Shown here piece by piece: positions 8,713-18,343 of a stretch of DNA of 64,000 nucleotides; position 1 is the stretch's first letter, and the number at the start of each line of letters is the position of its first letter. A program made the translations under genes and the position numbers. The DNA comes from an uncultured Oscillospiraceae bacterium (lineage in GTDB: Bacteria; Bacillota; Clostridia; Oscillospirales; Oscillospiraceae). The stretch lies in NCBI GenBank assembly GCA_934636865.1, contig CAKUBI010000004.1:1-64000 (forward strand). The letters run 5' to 3'. A model generated the notes under the pieces. It was given only the letters and a program-made list of their open reading frames with translations, searched no databases and was not told the origin of the DNA.

Positions 8713-9402
8713 TTAGAGCTGGCCCTTGGCCTCAAGCTCCTTGACGGCTTTGACGATGCGGGAGGTGCCCAGACGGTCCGCGCCGAGCTTGAGGAAGTCC
8801 TCGGCGTCTTCAAGGCTTGCGATGCCGCCGGCGGCCTTGATCTTCTTGCCGTTGGTCATGTGCGCGGCCATGAGGGCCACATCCTCGCGCGTCGCGCCGC
8901 CTCCGGCAAAGCCGGTGGAGGTCTTGATGTAGTCGGCGTTGGAGTTGGACACGACCTCGCAGAGCCTGATCTTCTCCTCGTCGGTGAGCAGGCAGGTCTC
9001 GATGATGACCTTCAGAATATTGCCGTGGCAGGAGATCTTGACGGAGTTGATCTCCTGAAGGATCTTGTCGTACTGGCCCTCCTTGACCCAGCCGAGGTTG
9101 ATAACCATGTCGATCTCGGTCGCGCCGTCGGCCACGGCGGACTCGGCCTCCATGCACTTGATGCCGCTGGGGGTATAGCCGTTGGGGAAGCCGATGACGG
9201 TGCAGACGGGCAGCTGGCCGAAGCCGAAGTGCTGCTGCTCGGCGATGTAATGCGCGGCATGGTTCACGTAGGTCTGCGGGATACAGACGCTGGCGCAGCC
9301 GTACTTGATGCCGTCGTCGCAGATGAGCTTGATGTCCTCCCAGGTGGCGGTCTGCTTGAGCAGGGTGTGGTCCACGTGGCTCAGAATTTCTTTCACGTCC
9401 AT
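8713..9402 (-). CDS. deoC: Deoxyribose-phosphate aldolase
   Basis: Splits deoxyribose-5-phosphate into glyceraldehyde-3-phosphate and acetaldehyde. It has 229 residues in a TIM barrel of the DeoC family. CTVIGFPNGY, TEIDMVINLGW and YIKTSTGF (with the Schiff-base lysine) are all present. The ATG at 9402 follows AAAGGAAG. It is first in deoC-deoD-udk, behind a good promoter at 9457-9485, and provides the catabolic end of deoxynucleoside use. Confidence 0.96.
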   Translation of the reverse strand: MDVKEILSHVDHTLLKQTATWEDIKLICDDGIKYGCASVCIPQTYVNHAAHYIAEQQHFGFGQLPVCTVIGFPNGYTPSGIKCMEAESAVADGATEIDMVINLGWVKEGQYDKILQEINSVKISCHGNILKVIIETCLLTDEEKIRLCEVVSNSNADYIKTSTGFAGGGATREDVALMAAHMTNGKKIKAAGGIASLEDAEDFLKLGADRLGTSRIVKAVKELEAKGQL

Positions 9403-9456
9403 TGTATGTTCTTCCTTTCTTTCTTTTGAAAGCATATTTGGTTCAAAAATTGATTT

Positions 9457-9485
9457 ATTTTAGCACAGGAGCGCAGGTTTGTCCA
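9457..9485 (-). promoter_or_regulatory. Promoter for deoC-deoD-udk
   Basis: TGGACA (9480-9485), 17 bases, TAAAAT (9457-9462) on the minus strand, about 55 bases before the deoC start. Confidence 0.7.
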
Positions 9486-9504
9486 CGTTTCCGTGCAAAA
9501 CCGC

Positions 9505-10776
9505 TTAAAAATCGCTGCCGTAGTACTCCGTCATCGCGCGCACGAGATACGCACAGTCCTGCACGCCCGCCGTCTCCCAGCTCGAGTGCATCGCGAGCTG
9601 GGCAAGGCCGATATCCACGGTGCTCACCGGCACGAGCGTATCGGCGATGGAGCCGAGCGTCGAGCCGCCGGGAAGGTCGGAGCGGTTGGACATGACCTGC
9701 GTGGGCACGCCCGCGCGCTCGCACACGCTGCGGAAAATCGCGCAGGAGCGGCCGTCGGTCGCGTAGCGCTGGTTTGCGTTAAACTTGATGACCACGCCCT
9801 CGTTCATGTAGGGGCAGTTGTCGGGGTCGGCATACTCGCCGTGGTTGGGATGCTGTGCGTGCGCGTTGTCCGCCGAGACGAGGAAGCTGCGCGCGAGCAT
9901 CGTCTGGAAGTCCTGCTCGTCCTTCCCCAGGCACAGCGCGATGCGGCGGAGCGTGTCGCGCAGGAACATCGAGCCCGCGCCCTGCTTGGTCGCCGAGCCG
10001 ACCTCTTCATTATCAAAGATGCAGCACACGGCGATATTCCCGCTCTCCTTCGCGGCGAGGAAGCCCGAAAGGCAGCCGTAGGCGCACTCAAGATCGTCGA
10101 GCTTGGGCGAGAGGATGTACTCCTCCTCTCCGCCGAGCAGCGTCCCCTCGCCGCGGCAGTAGAGGAAGAGGTCGCTGCCGAGGATATCCCCCTCCGAAAC
10201 GCCCGCGGTCTTCGCAACGATCGGCAGGATGCCGCCGCTGTCCCTGCCGCCGAGCAGCGGCAGGGTATCGACGTTCGCCATGTACTTCATGCCGTCGTTC
10301 GCGCTGCGGTTCATGTGGATGGCAACGTTGGGGATGACGAGAAGATCGCGGTCCACATTCACGAGCTTTTCCGCAATTCCGCCGTTTTCGCGCACAAAGA
10401 CGCGGCCCGCGACGGAGAGCGGACGGTCGAACCACGTGGACATGAGCATCCCGCCGTATTTTTCCGTCGAAAGCTGGACATAGTGCGCGCCGCGGCGGTC
10501 GGGGCGCTCCTTTAAGCGGAAGGTCGGCGAGTCGGAATGCGCCGCCGCCATGGCAAAGCCGCCCGCGAGCGCCTGCGGCACGCGGAAGGCGATGGTGCTC
10601 GAGCCGTTGCGCTGGACGAAATACTTCCCGCCGGGGACGAGCGTCCAGCGCTCGCGCTCGGAAAGGGCGGTATAGCCCGCCGCGAGCAGCTTTTTCCCGA
10701 TGTTTTCCGTCACATGATAGCAGGTGGGGCTCTCTTTAATAAAATGCAGCAGTTCCGCTGCCGGCGTTTGCTTCAT
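9505..10776 (-). CDS. M18 family aminopeptidase
   Basis: Cytosolic zinc aminopeptidase of the M18 family (DNPEP/ApeB group), 423 residues, which removes N-terminal residues from imported peptides. The metal-binding AHSDSPTF is near residue 78, the catalytic FDNEEVGS lies in the second half, and SADNAHAQHPN near the C-terminus supplies further metal and substrate ligands. The ATG at 10776 follows CGGAGGAG; the frame stays open to 11040 but through the promoter region. It is divergent from the MFS gene. It fits with PepF and the Dpp transporter nearby as part of a peptide-use group. Confidence 0.93.
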   Translation of the reverse strand: MKQTPAAELLHFIKESPTCYHVTENIGKKLLAAGYTALSERERWTLVPGGKYFVQRNGSSTIAFRVPQALAGGFAMAAAHSDSPTFRLKERPDRRGAHYVQLSTEKYGGMLMSTWFDRPLSVAGRVFVRENGGIAEKLVNVDRDLLVIPNVAIHMNRSANDGMKYMANVDTLPLLGGRDSGGILPIVAKTAGVSEGDILGSDLFLYCRGEGTLLGGEEEYILSPKLDDLECAYGCLSGFLAAKESGNIAVCCIFDNEEVGSATKQGAGSMFLRDTLRRIALCLGKDEQDFQTMLARSFLVSADNAHAQHPNHGEYADPDNCPYMNEGVVIKFNANQRYATDGRSCAIFRSVCERAGVPTQVMSNRSDLPGGSTLGSIADTLVPVSTVDIGLAQLAMHSSWETAGVQDCAYLVRAMTEYYGSDF

Positions 10777-10812
10777 GGCGATCTCCTCCGATTTTTTCAT
10801 TTTGCGGATGGT

Positions 10813-10841
10813 ATTATAGCACATGCCGCCTCTTCCCGCAA
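10813..10841 (-). promoter_or_regulatory. Promoter for the M18 aminopeptidase
   Basis: TTGCGG (10836-10841), 17 bases, TATAAT (10813-10818) on the minus strand. The spacer contains one arm of a GCCGCC/GGCGGC inverted repeat. Confidence 0.8.
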
Positions 10842-10914
10842 GGCGGCAGTTTTCCTCCTGCGGGCGCAAAAGCGGTCTTTTTTCCGCGTTTTCCCGTCCG
10901 CCGCCGAATTTTTG

Positions 10915-10943
10915 TTGCTTATTGCCGCGCAAGGACGTATAAT
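10915..10943 (+). promoter_or_regulatory. Promoter for the MFS gene, with a 119-base leader
   Basis: TTGCTT (10915-10920), 17 bases, TATAAT (10938-10943). The start codon is at 11063, leaving a leader of about 110-119 bases. The leader contains short inverted repeats, for example GTACCC and GGGTAC flanking an 11-base loop. No known riboswitch class was recognised. Confidence 0.7.
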
Positions 10944-11062
10944 CATAGACTGTACCCGTGACTGACGAGGGTACCAGGAGTCCAAACTGTTCCTGCTCCG
11001 GAGCGAGCTCACGCGATCCGGGTCTTGTTTGCGCTCTCACTTTTCAGGAGGTCCTTCACTTC

Positions 11063-12340
11063 ATGAACGATACGCACAAGCCCGCGCCGCAGCCTGCGGC
11101 AAAGCTGTGGACGCGGGATTTCACCATCATCACGCTCGGCAGCGTGATCTCCATGCTGGGCAACTCGATGTCCGGCTTCGCGCTGAGCCTGCTCGTGCTC
11201 GACTACACGGGCTCGAACCTGCTCTACGCCATCTACATCGCGACCTTTACCCTGCCGCAGATCGTGATGCCGATCTTCTCCGGGGCAATCCTCGACCGTT
11301 TTTCCCGCAAGAAGGCCATCTACACGCTGGACTTTGTCTCCTCGGGCGTTTACCTGATCGCCGCGCTCATTCTGAGCCGGGGCTGGTTCAGCTTCCCGAT
11401 GCTCGCGGTCTTCTGCTTTATCATCGGCTCGATCAACAGCGTCTACTTCGTCGCCTACGACAGCTTCTATCCCTTGCTCATCTCCGAGGGCAACTATTCC
11501 AAGGCCTACTCCATTGCAAGCGTGCTCGAAACGCTCTCGGCGCTCATCATCCCCATCGCGACGTATTTCTACAATCTCGTCGGCATCGCGCCGCTGCTGG
11601 GCATCAACGCGCTGTGCTTCTTCCTCGCCGCGGCGGCCGAGACGCAGATCCGCGCCGAGGAGCACTACATCGCAAAGCAGCGCGCCGCGCTCGAGCAGGA
11701 GGCGCAGCATTCGTCGGGCCGCCAGCTGCTGCGCGACATCAGGGAGGGCTTTCGCTACCTTGTGAGCGAGAAGGGTCTGCTCTGCGTCGCCATCTACTTC
11801 ACGTTCAGCTCGCTCTCCGCGGGTGCGTCGAACGTCATCACGCTGCCGTACTTCAAATCGAGCTTTGAAAACGGCGAGTATATCTACATGCTCGTCTGGG
11901 GCATGGCGATCTTCGGCCGTGCCATCGGCGGCGGCATCCACTACAAGGTGAACCTGCCCGTGCAGAAGAAATACGCCATCGCGCTGATCGTATACGTCGT
12001 CATCTCGCTGTGCGAGGGCTTCTATCTCTACTGCCCGCTGCCGGTGATGATGGTCTCGTGCTTCCTCACGGGCATTCTGGGCGTGACGAGCTACACCATC
12101 CGCATCTCCGCCACGCAGAGCTACGTGCCCGACGAAAAAAAGGGCCGCTTCAACGGCGCGTTCAACATGCTCAACACCGTCGGCAGCTTTTCCGGCAACC
12201 TGATCGCTGGCGCGCTGACGGCGTTTCTCCCCGTGCGCGGCGTGCTGACGGGCTTCATGCTCGTCACGACGGCGGCGGCGATCGTCGTGATCGGCGGCGG
12301 GCACAAGGCCGTCTCCGCGATCTACAACCGCCAGCAGTAA
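11063..12340 (+). CDS. MFS transporter
   Basis: Major facilitator membrane protein, 425 residues, about 12 membrane helices. It has the MFS loop-2/3 motif in the form GAILDRFSRKKAIY and a long charged central loop with RAEEHYIAKQRAALEQEAQ. It resembles the Firmicutes drug/solute exporter-like group (MFS_3/EntS-like). Substrate cannot be told from sequence. The ATG at 11063 follows CAGGAGGTCC; the frame is open further upstream, but that would run through the leader. It is transcribed divergently from the aminopeptidase and lies 45 bases before pepF. Confidence 0.85.
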   Translation: MNDTHKPAPQPAAKLWTRDFTIITLGSVISMLGNSMSGFALSLLVLDYTGSNLLYAIYIATFTLPQIVMPIFSGAILDRFSRKKAIYTLDFVSSGVYLIAALILSRGWFSFPMLAVFCFIIGSINSVYFVAYDSFYPLLISEGNYSKAYSIASVLETLSALIIPIATYFYNLVGIAPLLGINALCFFLAAAAETQIRAEEHYIAKQRAALEQEAQHSSGRQLLRDIREGFRYLVSEKGLLCVAIYFTFSSLSAGASNVITLPYFKSSFENGEYIYMLVWGMAIFGRAIGGGIHYKVNLPVQKKYAIALIVYVVISLCEGFYLYCPLPVMMVSCFLTGILGVTSYTIRISATQSYVPDEKKGRFNGAFNMLNTVGSFSGNLIAGALTAFLPVRGVLTGFMLVTTAAAIVVIGGGHKAVSAIYNRQQ

Positions 12341-12385
12341 GTTCAGTTTTCAACAGCAATCAACATTTCAACGGAGGATAATGAC

Positions 12386-14089
12386 ATGAAATTTTCTCAG
12401 ATGCCCTACACCCGCCCCGATCCCGAGGGCGCCAAGCAGCAGCTTGCCGACCTGACCGCGCAGCTCAGGGCCGCAAAGAGCTACGAGGAGGCCCGCGCGG
12501 TCTTTCTTGCCGAGCAGGAGCGGTCCAAGCACATCGGCACGGCCTCGACGCTCGTGAGCATCCGCCACTCGATCGACACGCGCGACGAATTCTACGACGC
12601 GGAGGAGAAGTTCTGGAACGGCTTTTATCCCGAGCTGCAGGAGTACGCCCAGCAGTGGACGCAGGCCATGCTCGAAAGCCCCTTCCGCGCGGACTTTGAA
12701 AAGGAGTTCGGCGATCTGATGTTCGTCAATGCCGAGATCGCGCTCAAGACCTTCTCTCCTGAGATCATCCCCGAGCTGCAGCAGGAAAATGAGCTGACGC
12801 AGGAATACGAGAAACTGCTCGCCTCGGCGCAGATCCCCTTCGAGGGCAAGACCTACACGCTCTCTCAGCTCTCGCCCTACAAGACCTGCGCGGACGATGA
12901 AAAGCGCCTGGCCGCATGGAAGGCCGAGGGCCAGTGGTACAAGGACAATCAGGCAAAGCTCGACGAGCTGTATGACAGGCTCGTGAAGCTGCGCGACGCA
13001 ATGGGCAGAAAGCTCGGCTACGAGGGCTATACGACGCTCGGCTACTACCGCATGAACCGCAACTGCTACACGAAGGAAGACGTCGAAAAATTCCGCGCGG
13101 CGGTCGTGAAGTATCTCGTGCCCGTGGCCGACAAGGTCTACCGCAGGCAGGCCGAGCGTCTGGGCAAGAGCTATCCCATGAGCTTTGCCGACAACGCGCT
13201 CGAGTTCCGCTCCGGCAACCCCCGCCCCGTCGGCACGCCGGACGAGATCCTCGCCCAGGGCATGAAGTTCTACAGCGAGCTCTCCCCCGAGACGAAGGAA
13301 TTCTTCAAGACCATGCTCGATAACGAGCTGCTCGACGTGCTCTCCACCGAGGGCAAGCAGGCGGGCGGCTACTGCACGAGCATCTTTGACTATGAGGTCC
13401 CCTTCATCTTTGCCTGCTTCAACGGCACGCAGCACGACGTTGAGGTCGTGACGCACGAGGCCGGCCACGCCTTCGAGGCCTGGATGAACCGCAAGCGCAT
13501 CCCCGTCGAATACATCTGGCCGAGCCTTGAGGCCTGCGAGGTCCACTCGATGTCCATGGAGTTCTTCGCCGAGCCCTGGGCCGAGGGCTTCTTCGGCCCT
13601 GACGCGAACAAGTTCCTCTACAGCCACCTCTCCGGCGCGCTGACGTTCATCCCCTACGGCACGATGGTCGATCACTTCCAGCACATCGTGTACGAAAAGC
13701 CGGAGATGACCCCCGCCGAGCGCCACGCCGTGTGGAAGGAGCTGCTCGGCGTCTACATGCCGTGGATGAAGCTCGACGGCGAGATCCCGTTCTATTCCGA
13801 GGGCATGGGCTGGCAGCGCCAGCACCACATCTACTCGAGCCCCTTCTACTATATCGACTACTGCCTTGCCCAGACGGTGTCGCTCGAATTCTGGGCCATG
13901 ATCCGCAAGGACCTCAAAAACGCCTGGACGCACTACATGGCCTACACCACCCAGGGCGGCAGCCGCACGTTCACCGACCTTCTCAAAAACGCGGACCTCG
14001 AGAGCCCGTTCGACGAGAAGTGCCTGCGCGGCGTGTGCGCCGAGGCGGAGCAGGCGCTCGACAGTTTTGACCTCAGCGGCATCGAATAA
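12386..14089 (+). CDS. pepF: M3 family oligoendopeptidase (PepF-like)
   Basis: Cytosolic zinc metallopeptidase of 567 residues that cuts short peptides internally. The catalytic zinc motif HEAGH is at about residue 357 (VVTHEAGHAFEAW). The downstream glutamate ligand (LEACEVHSMSMEFFAEPW) and the Tyr/His-rich C-terminal region of M3B peptidases are present. Start follows CGGAGGATAATGAC. It is likely co-transcribed with the downstream small membrane protein (TAATG overlap) and works with the M18 aminopeptidase and the Dpp importer. Confidence 0.94.
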   Translation: MKFSQMPYTRPDPEGAKQQLADLTAQLRAAKSYEEARAVFLAEQERSKHIGTASTLVSIRHSIDTRDEFYDAEEKFWNGFYPELQEYAQQWTQAMLESPFRADFEKEFGDLMFVNAEIALKTFSPEIIPELQQENELTQEYEKLLASAQIPFEGKTYTLSQLSPYKTCADDEKRLAAWKAEGQWYKDNQAKLDELYDRLVKLRDAMGRKLGYEGYTTLGYYRMNRNCYTKEDVEKFRAAVVKYLVPVADKVYRRQAERLGKSYPMSFADNALEFRSGNPRPVGTPDEILAQGMKFYSELSPETKEFFKTMLDNELLDVLSTEGKQAGGYCTSIFDYEVPFIFACFNGTQHDVEVVTHEAGHAFEAWMNRKRIPVEYIWPSLEACEVHSMSMEFFAEPWAEGFFGPDANKFLYSHLSGALTFIPYGTMVDHFQHIVYEKPEMTPAERHAVWKELLGVYMPWMKLDGEIPFYSEGMGWQRQHHIYSSPFYYIDYCLAQTVSLEFWAMIRKDLKNAWTHYMAYTTQGGSRTFTDLLKNADLESPFDEKCLRGVCAEAEQALDSFDLSGIE

Positions 14090-14643
14090 TGGAGAAAAAA
14101 CGCAGAAAGCGCGGCGAGAATTCCTATCTCAACGACTTTCACCCCAATCTCGCGGGCGAGTACATCTACGACGGCGCTCTCTACGCCTGCACGGCGGACG
14201 CAGATGCGCGCAAGGCCCTCAAGCGCAGGCTCTGGGTCTGCGCGGCCCTGCTGCTCATCGCGGCGGTCGTGAGCGGCAGCATCCCCGCGCCGGGCATGCT
14301 GAACTGTTTCTACGTCATCCTGCCGTTCATTCTTGAACTCATCGCGGCCGTCACCGTGGCGTGGGCGGCCGTCAGGCTCGGGCGTGATTGGGACGCGGTG
14401 CGCGAATATGTCTACGAGCGCAGCGTGACCGTCCTCCCCGGACGCGCGATGGCCGCGGCGGTATGCGCCGCCGCAGGATTTTTGTGCGAAATTATCTATC
14501 TTGCCGTATCGGGGCATGACGGCCAGCCGCTCTATGCCGCGCTTTATCTACTGCTCAAGGCGCTTTCCCTTCTCTGCGCGTTAACCATACGCAGGCTCGT
14601 CAGGCGCTCGGATTGGGTGAAAGTGACAAAAAGCGAGCAGTGA
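14089..14643 (+). CDS. Four-helix membrane protein of unknown function
   Basis: 184 residues. A basic N-terminus (MEKKRRKRGE) and a short soluble part precede four predicted membrane helices (about residues 45-65, 71-93, 120-142, 147-166). No family recognised. Its start overlaps the pepF stop (TAATG), so translation is coupled. The tight coupling suggests a real gene even though no function can be assigned. Confidence 0.7.
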   Translation: MEKKRRKRGENSYLNDFHPNLAGEYIYDGALYACTADADARKALKRRLWVCAALLLIAAVVSGSIPAPGMLNCFYVILPFILELIAAVTVAWAAVRLGRDWDAVREYVYERSVTVLPGRAMAAAVCAAAGFLCEIIYLAVSGHDGQPLYAALYLLLKALSLLCALTIRRLVRRSDWVKVTKSEQ

Positions 14644-14656
14644 CGAAATTTTACAC

Positions 14657-14686
14657 TGTACATTCGCAAACTCTCTGTGCTATAAT
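14657..14686 (+). promoter_or_regulatory. Promoter for dppA
   Basis: A perfect TATAAT at 14681-14686 lies 18 bases after a weak -35 (TGTACA, 14657-14662), about 150 bases before dppA. Confidence 0.55.
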
Positions 14687-14836
14687 GTGAAAAACTTTAT
14701 TCGCCCCCTTTTTGTGCACACCTGTCCACAGGGGGCGCACGTATCCGTTCGTGTATGTTTTTTCATACGTGGACTTTCTGTTGTGCTGTACGGGCCAGAC
14801 CCGTTTTAGCAAAAATTTATAAAAGGAGTAGATCCA

Positions 14837-17140
14837 ATGAAAAGAGCACTTGCATTGATCCTTTCTCTGGTCATGTGTCTCGGTCTTCTCGCCGGCTGCG
14901 GTGACAAGAAGACGGACGATCAGACCAAGGACGACACCACCCCGTTGGTCGTCGGTTATTCGGCGTTCAACGAAAAGTTCTCCCCCTTCTTCTCGGAGAC
15001 TGAGTATGACCAGGATGTCTGGGTCATGACCTCTATCGGCCTGCTGAACAGCGGCCGTCAGGGCGAAATGATCATGAACGGCATCGAGGGCGAGAAGCAC
15101 GAGTACAACGGCACCGAGTATACTTACTATGGCCCCGCTGACTGCGAGATCGTCGAGAATGCCGACGGCACCGTCGACTACAACTTCACCATGCGTGACG
15201 ACATCACCTTCTCCGACGGCGAGAAGATGACCATCGACGACGTCATCTTCTCCATGTACGTCCTCTGCGACCCGACCTATGACGGCAACTCCACGCTGTA
15301 CGCCGTGCCCATTCAGGGTATGGACGCTTACCGCGCCGGTATGACCACGCTGGCCAAGGCTCTCGCCGCTGCCGGCCGTGACAACACCGACTTCTCCTTC
15401 TGGACCGAAGAGCAGCAGACGAAGTTCTGGGACAACTTCGACAAGGGCCTCGTTCCCTTCGCCCAGGGCATTGTTGACTACTGCGTCGAGGCTGGTGTCG
15501 CTGGTGACGGCGACGTCGCTGCCGCTTCCTCCGCCTGGGGCTTCTCCGGCGAGTCCACCACCGTGGAAGACTTCGCCATGGAGATCGGCAACAAGTACGG
15601 CTGGATCTTCTCCGCGATGGAGGCCGAGGTCGGCAACTCCGACGCTCTGTCTGCCATGATGGACGAGGACGTCTACAACGACTATCCCACCACCGGCGTT
15701 AAGACCGGCGAGTCCGCTGCCAACATCTCCGGTATCAAGAAGACCGGCGACTACAGCATGACCGTCACCCTCGACAAGGTCGATGCGACCGCCATCTACC
15801 AGCTCGGCGTGACCATCGCTCCGATGCACTACTATGGCGACGCTTCCCTCTATGACTACGACAACAACAGCTTCGGCTTCCCCAAGGGCGACCTGAGCTC
15901 CGTCCGTGCGAAGACCACCTCCCCCATGGGCGCTGGCCCCTACAAGTTCCTCAAGTATGAGGACGGCGTTGTCTACTTCGAGGCGAACGACAGCTACTAT
16001 CTTGGCGCTCCCAAGACCAAGTACCTCAACTTCCAGCAGTGCATGAGCGATGACGACAAGCTCAACGGCGTCATCACCGGCACCATCGATATCACCGACC
16101 CCGCCTTCTCCAACGACACGGTTGACGCCATCACCAAGGCCAACGGCGGCTCCGGCGTGACCGGCGACAAGGTCACCACCAACACCGTCGATAACCTCGG
16201 CTATGGCTACCTCGGCATGAGCGCTGCCTGCGTCAACGTCGGCGGCGATCCGGGCAGCGAAGCTTCCAAGGACCTGCGCAAGGCCTTTGCCACCGTCTTC
16301 TCTGTCTATCGTGACGTCGCCATTGAGTCCTACTACGGCGAGCGCGCGAGCATCATCAACTACCCCATCTCCAACACCTCCTGGGCCGCTCCCCAGCCCA
16401 CGGACGACGGCTATAAGGTCGCCTTCTCCGTTGACGTGAACGGCAACGACATCTACACCTCCGACATGACCGCCGACCAGCGCTATGAGGCTGCTCTGCA
16501 GGCCGCTCTGGGCTACTTCGAGGCCGCGGGCTACACCGTCACCGACGGCAAGCTGACCGCTGCTCCCGAGGGCGCCAAGCTCGAGTACGAGCTCCAGATC
16601 CCCGCTGACGGTTCCGGCAACCATCCCTCCTTCATGATGGTCTCCGAGGCTTCCAAGGCCCTCGAGACGATCGGTATGAACCTCATCATCACCGACCTGA
16701 GCGACTCCTCCGGCCTGTGGGATGACATCGATGCCCGTCAGGTCGATATGTGGTGCGCCGCCTGGGGTGCTACCATCGACCCGGATATGTATCAGATCTA
16801 TTACTCCGACGTTGCCGACTTCAACGGCGACCTCGGCACCGGCAAGAACCCGTACGGCGGCCCTGCGCAGGGCGGCTCCAACAAGATGTACTGCATCGCT
16901 GACGCCGAACTCGACGACATGATCATGGCCGCTCGTGAGTCTCTCGACCAGAGCTACCGCAAGACCATGTACAAGGCCTGCCTCGACACCGTCGTTGACT
17001 GGGCCGTTGAGGTGCCTATCTATCAGCGTCAGAACGCGGTCATCTTCTCCACCGAGCGCGTCAACATGAGCACCATGACCCCCGACATCACCACCTTCTA
17101 CAAGTGGTACAGCGAGATCGAGAACATCGAGCTCAACTGA
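14837..17140 (+). CDS. dppA: Peptide ABC transporter substrate-binding lipoprotein (oversized)
   Basis: Extracellular SBP_bac_5 (DppA/OppA) lipoprotein of 767 residues. Its signal peptide ends in the lipobox LAGC followed by an acidic linker. The family landmarks are FTMRDDITFSDGEKMTIDDV and GAGPYKFLKYEDG. Family members are usually about 500-600 residues. The extra length is spread in the middle, including residues about 150-270 rich in Asp, Gly and Ala. Start follows AAAAGGAGTAG. It is the first gene of dppABCDF and is separated from dppB by a strong hairpin without T-tail. It captures peptides for import; exact peptide length preference is not readable. Confidence 0.92.
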   Translation: MKRALALILSLVMCLGLLAGCGDKKTDDQTKDDTTPLVVGYSAFNEKFSPFFSETEYDQDVWVMTSIGLLNSGRQGEMIMNGIEGEKHEYNGTEYTYYGPADCEIVENADGTVDYNFTMRDDITFSDGEKMTIDDVIFSMYVLCDPTYDGNSTLYAVPIQGMDAYRAGMTTLAKALAAAGRDNTDFSFWTEEQQTKFWDNFDKGLVPFAQGIVDYCVEAGVAGDGDVAAASSAWGFSGESTTVEDFAMEIGNKYGWIFSAMEAEVGNSDALSAMMDEDVYNDYPTTGVKTGESAANISGIKKTGDYSMTVTLDKVDATAIYQLGVTIAPMHYYGDASLYDYDNNSFGFPKGDLSSVRAKTTSPMGAGPYKFLKYEDGVVYFEANDSYYLGAPKTKYLNFQQCMSDDDKLNGVITGTIDITDPAFSNDTVDAITKANGGSGVTGDKVTTNTVDNLGYGYLGMSAACVNVGGDPGSEASKDLRKAFATVFSVYRDVAIESYYGERASIINYPISNTSWAAPQPTDDGYKVAFSVDVNGNDIYTSDMTADQRYEAALQAALGYFEAAGYTVTDGKLTAAPEGAKLEYELQIPADGSGNHPSFMMVSEASKALETIGMNLIITDLSDSSGLWDDIDARQVDMWCAAWGATIDPDMYQIYYSDVADFNGDLGTGKNPYGGPAQGGSNKMYCIADAELDDMIMAARESLDQSYRKTMYKACLDTVVDWAVEVPIYQRQNAVIFSTERVNMSTMTPDITTFYKWYSEIENIELN

Positions 17141-17182
17141 TTTCCCGGCATCCTTTCAGTTCCTCAGATCTGAAACAAACGA

Positions 17183-17216
17183 ACAGCCCGGCGGTCTTTA
17201 CCGGCCGTCGGGCTGT
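17183..17216 (+). other. Intercistronic stem-loop between dppA and dppB
   Basis: A 12-bp stem (17183-17194 with 17205-17216) lies about 45 bases after dppA and has no T-run. It probably protects the 3' end of dppA mRNA, raising the amount of binding protein over permeases, rather than terminating strictly. Confidence 0.6.
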
Positions 17217-17340
17217 CCCGGCTGCGCGGCAAGGAGTGTTTTTCCCCTCGAAAAACGCCGCTTGATGTGCAGCAGGAGATAAATGTGAAGAGAGATAGCA
17301 TAAAAACGATTAGCAGCACATCAGAACGGAGGTAATCTGC

Positions 17341-18327
17341 TTGCGAAAGTACATAGTCAAACGAATCCTGATCTCCATTGTGATCCTCTTTTTTGTGGGA
17401 TTCATTATCTACGCGCTGATGCGCTGTCTGCCCACCTCGTTTATCGAGAGCATGGCGCGCCAGAAGGCCATGCAGCCGGGCTCGAAGAGCTTCGATGAGT
17501 GGATGGAACAGCTCAAAGCCATGTACAACATGGACAAAAACATCATTCCCGGTTATTTTGCCTGGCTCGGTACCGCACTGCGCGGCGAGTTCGGCGACAG
17601 CTGGCTCTACACCGTTCCGGTGCTCGACAAGTTCAACGACTGCGTGTGGCTCTCCTTCGTGATGGGCGGCATTGCGTTCGTTCTTGAGATCCTCATCGCT
17701 GTTCCTCTCGGCGTCATCGCCGCGACGAAGCAGTACAGCAGGGCCGACTACACGATCTCCATCATCGCGCTGGCCGGTATCTCACTGCCGACATTCTTCT
17801 TTGCGTCGCTGCTGAAGCTCATTTTCTCCGTCAAGCTCGGCTGGTTCGACCTCTTTGGTCTTGTTGGCCGCAACTATAATCATCTCAGCGCATGGGGGCA
17901 GTTCCTCGACAAAGCGAACCACCTGGTCCTGCCCATCGTCACGCTGGTCGTCATCAGCGTCGGTTCTCTCATGCGCTACACCCGCACCAACATGCTCGAG
18001 GTGCTCAACGCGGACTACATCCGCACCGCGCGCGCCAAGGGCCTTTCCGAGAGAAAGGTCGTCTATCACCATGCCTTCCGCAACACCCTCATCCCGCTGG
18101 TCACCATTATCGGCGGCAGCCTGCCGGGCCTCTTCTCCGGCGCGCTGATCACGGAGACTCTCTTCGCCATCCCCGGCATCGGCTATGTCTCCTATCAGGC
18201 CATGGTCGGCGGCGATATCCCGTTCTCCATGTTCTATCTCGTGTTCCTGTCGGTGCTGACGCTGCTCGGCAACCTCATCTCCGACATCCTGTACGCCGTG
18301 GTCGATCCGCGCGTGCGCATCGCTTAA
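17341..18327 (+). CDS. dppB: Peptide ABC transporter permease DppB (TTG start)
   Basis: First permease of the peptide importer, 328 residues with six predicted membrane helices. The N-terminal MRKYIVKRILISIVILFFVG and the EAA loop (RTARAKGLSERKVVYHHAF) are typical of DppB/OppB. The start codon is TTG, supported by GGAGGT 7 bases upstream. It pairs with DppC, whose gene starts 16 bases downstream. Confidence 0.95.
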   Translation: MRKYIVKRILISIVILFFVGFIIYALMRCLPTSFIESMARQKAMQPGSKSFDEWMEQLKAMYNMDKNIIPGYFAWLGTALRGEFGDSWLYTVPVLDKFNDCVWLSFVMGGIAFVLEILIAVPLGVIAATKQYSRADYTISIIALAGISLPTFFFASLLKLIFSVKLGWFDLFGLVGRNYNHLSAWGQFLDKANHLVLPIVTLVVISVGSLMRYTRTNMLEVLNADYIRTARAKGLSERKVVYHHAFRNTLIPLVTIIGGSLPGLFSGALITETLFAIPGIGYVSYQAMVGGDIPFSMFYLVFLSVLTLLGNLISDILYAVVDPRVRIA

Positions 18328-18343
18328 GAAAGGGGGAAAGATC

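Noticed and set aside
14710..14740. DnaA-box-like TGTCCACA before dppA as a replication signal
   Set aside because: Single, imperfect and with no cluster of further boxes or replication genes.
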